Shown in pieces: positions 60,560 to 64,000 of a stretch of 64,000 nucleotides of DNA (position 1 is the first letter of the stretch; every line of letters starts with the position of its first letter). Below the pieces are notes generated by a model, which did not search any database, was not told the origin of the DNA, and saw nothing but the letters and a program-made list of their open reading frames with translations. Position numbers and translations under genes: made by a program. Source of the DNA: Tetradesmus obliquus (taxonomy: Eukaryota; Chlorophyta; Chlorophyceae; Sphaeropleales; Scenedesmaceae). Location of the stretch: the NCBI GenBank assembly GCA_030272155.1, contig CP126199.1:3708501-3772500 (forward strand), in the 5' to 3' direction.

Positions 60560-63004
60560 TTACACCAGATTGGGCTGCACAAGGTTAGCCCACAGCCAGG
60601 GCGTCATCGCGCAGCCGCCATTATACCCTCCCGGACCCAAAACCTCATACGACACAACCCCACCCACATTACCGGAAGCATCAATCAGCGGGCTGCCGCT
60701 TTGGCCCAAAGCTGTACTGCAGCGCTGAAGCTTCAATGTCGCTGCCCTGGGCGTTGTGCCTGGCAGGATCTGTGACTGGCACTTTGTGGTGACCAGGGTC
60801 CCTTGCTCGCGGTCTGCAGGGTACCCCGCAGTGCTCAGCACGCCACGCCAGCTGCTGGTGGGCTCGCTACTGCCAGCCGCCGCCGCTGCTGCTGCTGCCG
60901 AGTTTTGCTGCAGCATCAACTTGCGGCCGCCGCCGGCGGCGGCTTTATTCCCTGCACCATCTGATGCATCCAGCCCGTGCGCGCGCTGCTGCTGTGCTGC
61001 AGCAGTAGGCAGGAAGATGCCGAGGTGACCCAGCTTGCTGGCCATCTTGGTTCCAGGCGCTAGCCTCACAAGCGCCATATCCTTCTCCCACCGATACTGT
61101 GGGTCGCTCACTGCAAAGCCACCCACAATGAAGACCTCTGCGACAGCTGCAGTGCCTGCAGTCGCCTTGACTTTGCCCGCTGCATCCCGGAAACGCGGCA
61201 CAAAGGACAGCGACTTGGCCCAGGTGCCCGACACTGGATCATACACGCAGTGCGCTGCCGTTATTATGGTGCGCTCCGCAACTAACGCTGCAGAGCAGTG
61301 CCACGGCTGGCCCTGTGATACCAGCTGGCCCACAGCAGACAGCGGAAAGCCCGGTGTGTTGCTGACAGCTGTGCGCTCGTCGCTGCCTTTGCGCACAAAC
61401 AGCAGCTTGCGGCCCCCCACGCTGGCACCCGGGCCATCAGGACCTGATGTTGTTGTTTGCGGCGAAGTAGCAGCATTTGAGCTTGGGCTGGGGCTTGGGC
61501 TGGGGCTGGCCTCTGCAGCAGAGGGGGATGCCACAGGAGGCAGTGAGGGTGAAGGTGAAGCTGGGGCCTCACTGCCACCACTCGTTACTGCCGGTGAAGG
61601 GCTGGGGCTGGCATCACTGCTGCTGCTGCTGCTGCCGCCGTTATCTGCATCAGGGCTTGGGCTGGGGCTTGGGCTGCTGCTGTTGCGATGCAGCGGTAGA
61701 TCGATCACGATCTCTGGATTGAGGATGAGCGGGTCATCATCCGTGTCACCGCCGCCGGTGCTGTTGCCGCTGTCACCATTGGTGGCGTTGATACCGCCAG
61801 GCATTGGCGAAGGAGACAGGCCTTGCAGCTGCTGCTGCTGCTGAGACTGCTCAGCTGGATATGTGACACCACCCGGCAGGTGTGAAAAGTCCACCTGCAC
61901 GCCGGAAGGCTTTGCGTTGTACACGGCTCTTGTAGCCACATCATATCGCAGCACTGAATGAGGTTTCACCAGCTGCTGCATGATGTTGGCCCTGCAGCAG
62001 CAGCAGCAGCAGCAGCAGCACAGGCAGGAGGTCAGGCAGTGGCACATGCAAATGGATGCTTGAACCGCACAGCAAAGCGGTACATACAGGAGCTAGCGCT
62101 ACTCGGCTTGAGCCACATATAGCACTGCACCGCCCAAGTTGCGGATCAGCGGTGCCTCGGCTGCTGTGACATCTCACATCTGACATCTGCACAATATCGT
62201 GGCTGCTGCAGTCGCTTGGTTGCTCTTGCTGGAAAAGCGTGTAATTGATAAAATGATTGATTGCAGTCGCTGTATGGACCTGCAATGGCACAACCAGCAG
62301 GCCACGCCAGCTCACCCGACAGCTCGCCTTGCTGTGCGCACTTCAGCAGCAGCTGCTGCTGTTGTGTGCTGCAGCGGGCGCAGCTTTTGTGTCGCTGCAA
62401 AGCCCACGAATATGTAGCCATCAGCTGCATAGCGCAGCAGCACTGCTGGGCTGGCCCTGCGGCTAGCTGCTGTCCTGCCTGCTGCTGCTTCTGGGTTGCC
62501 TGCAGGCAGCAGTAGACACAAGCACATCAACACCCTAGCAGGACAGTAACTAGCCACAACAGCACAGTAATTGAAGAGTAACATGTAAAATGATGGCGAC
62601 GTGCGTGGCACGCACAACAAGCACTCGCTGTGCTGCCCACTGCAACATTGCCTTCCCTGCATCGAGCCTGCTGGAAGGTCGCCCATAAGTCACGCACTCC
62701 ACCCTGATCGTGCGTCGGCAAATTGAGAGTCACTCACCACCACGAACTATAGTTGCTCCATAGCACGCGGCCACGCAGGAGTTGAGGAAGACTTGCCCGT
62801 CAGAAGCCGCGACGGGTGCAAAGGTGGTCACGCAGCCGTTCTCAGGACAACGATCGCCTCGCACAGAGTCAACTGCAGCAACATATCATTATATCAGACG
62901 CTTGGTAGAGATCGGAGACACCTGTCATGGTGCCCGAGCAGCAGCAGCCGCTCACCAGCAAGCAAGACGATTGCAAAAAGCTTCCAGCTCCACCAACTGC
63001 TCAT
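60560..63004 (-). CDS. secreted trypsin-like serine protease with an N-terminal Kazal-like segment
   Basis: Four exons: 62956-63004, 62738-62872, 62316-62499, 60560-61991, giving 599 aa (TAA stop). Exon 1 encodes a signal peptide (MSSWWSWKLFAIVLLA). Exon 2 has a Kazal/follistatin-like pattern (CPENGCVTTFAPVAASDG, then FLNSCVAACYG). Exon 3 is a linker. Exon 4 has a Pro/Ser-rich SPSPSPS hinge like algal cell-wall proteins, then the catalytic domain: WHCSAALVAERTIITAAHCV (His), WEKDMALVRL (Asp) and STALGQSGSPL (Ser). The full S1 triad is present. GRKL motifs before the catalytic domain and in a loop (GRKLLF, GRKLML) may be processing sites. A loop insert after the Asp is Ala/Gln-rich. Substrates are unknown. 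Confidence 0.9.
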
Positions 63005-64000
63005 GAAGCATTCGATTCCAGTCTTATTGGGTGCGATCTACAGCTGAGTAGCCTGCTTCAGGCGAAAGCGGAAGTAGGAGCTTTCGGGGAAGTAGTGACG
63101 GTAAATTGACTGCAAAAACAGCTATTCCATTGCATTTTGGTGTATACAGCTTCTCGTCAGAATACTGGCTTCCCCGGCGCCCCAGCTGTCAAGTCATCGC
63201 AGGCTCACGTCCAAATCGCCCATTTGGCATCTCAGCTGTCAGCTGCACAGCTGTGCGCAAGGCTTCAGCGCACTAACCTGGTGTTTCAGCTTTTAAATGA
63301 TAAGAAAAACATAATACAGCGTCACGAACGCAGTCAGCCGCTCATCTAGCTAGGGGTCTTGACGAGCTCTTGGAAGAAGCTCGTCGGGAATGGCAGTCCA
63401 AGGCCTGCAAGCGGGCCGTTTCATACAAACAGGCAAAATCCAGAAGCTAAATGAAATAGTTGCACTTCTGATTCAAGGCGAAAACGTTGCATCCTGCCCA
63501 GGGCATTCTGGTCATGGGCACTGTCAAAAAGAAGTTCTCGCCGACCAGTTGCACTCGTGAAGGACGTCACACAAGGCGTTTGCGGCCATGTTAGCGAGCC
63601 ATTTCACTATCATCCACTCGTTTTCAGGCTGTACTTGACCGTGCACTTGCACACCCGAAACATGCACTGAGCTGCATGCTGACCGTCAGGCTCAGCCTGT
63701 ACTCTTGGGCATTGAAGAGGCTGCCTGTCGGCCCATGTTCTGACAGAGCTTGTGCTGAGCGCATTCGTTTCACTGGTGCTGATGTACTTTGGTTCTGATG
63801 GTGCTGCAGAGTCCCTGGATCATGAGCAGATGCCAGTAGAAGAGGCAGAGGTGCTGATGGTTAAAGTACCACGCTCCTGACATGCGGGTTCCCAAGCATA
63901 CCCAGAACTCCTGCCTAATTGACAGACCCTTCCCTTCCAAGGCACACTACTAGTACCCTCTAAGCACACCTGCCTGCCGCGTAAAGCGTCAACCCTGACA
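63005..64000. other. right end; upstream of the protease gene, no supported gene
   Basis: It holds the protease promoter at its left. On the plus strand a stretch at about 63330-63450 (AAHLARGLDELLEEARREWQ) and an open frame to about 63645 look faintly coding. I could not place splice sites or recognise a family. Confidence 0.4.

Noticed and set aside
61035-61844. 269-codon plus-strand frame
   Set aside because: It is the antisense shadow of the protease exon, whose catalytic residues and splice phases are clear on the minus strand.

Overview
The window is nuclear DNA of a eukaryote, most likely a green alga of the class Chlorophyceae; I cannot name the species. The reasons are intron-dense genes with GT..AG introns and TGCAG acceptors, abundant CTG/CAG triplet runs, two proteins whose N-termini look like organelle presequences (a peroxiredoxin-like protein and a SpoVS-domain protein), a mitochondrial pyruvate dehydrogenase E1-alpha, and a GluR0-type glutamate-receptor-like channel. 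I built the gene models by hand from translated exons, splice consensus and reading-phase continuity. Every join listed as an exon chain keeps frame.

Layout. 1-407 (-): edge of an unidentified gene. 1255-8265 (-): CCT2, the beta subunit of the cytosolic chaperonin, 12 exons and 528 aa. 12842-15243 (-): Gln/Ala-rich protein. 16459-19466 (-): PRXL2/AhpC-TSA_2 thioredoxin-fold protein. It is head-to-head with 19879-22254 (+), a protein with two bacterial-type SpoVS domains. 22582-23016 (-): small putative gene. 23847-24429: non-autonomous hAT-like element. 25054-26847 (-): CRAL-TRIO (Sec14-like) lipid-binding protein. 27218-27568 (-): small hypothetical ORF. 27923-31133 (-): Mpv17/PMP22 membrane protein whose first intron holds a second hAT-like element (28817-30535). 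It is divergent from 31503-36009 (+), PDH E1-alpha. 38692-42941 (-): ionotropic glutamate receptor-like channel. 44424-51826 (-): 1037-residue secreted Cys-rich modular protein, 13 exons. 53573-56456 (+): CFIm25/NUDT21. 57590-58297 (-): unresolved coding-like blocks. 60560-63004 (-): secreted Kazal-like + trypsin-like protease. The remaining stretches hold no gene I can support.

The most unusual signal is shared by most of the multi-exon genes. Short tandem duplications span exon-intron junctions, so the neighbouring intron carries 1-4 extra copies of an exon edge with its splice site. CCT2 shows this at nearly every exon, and PRXL2, SpoVS, MPV17, PDH E1-alpha, the glutamate receptor and CFIm25 each show it at least once. 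The copies keep AG or GT, so they look like decoy splice sites or poison exons. A second pattern is that CTG runs lie directly against 3' splice sites, where they would act as the pyrimidine tract.

The genes are not one pathway. They are ordinary housekeeping genes (protein folding, pyruvate oxidation, mRNA 3'-end processing, lipid transfer) mixed with secreted or cell-surface proteins.
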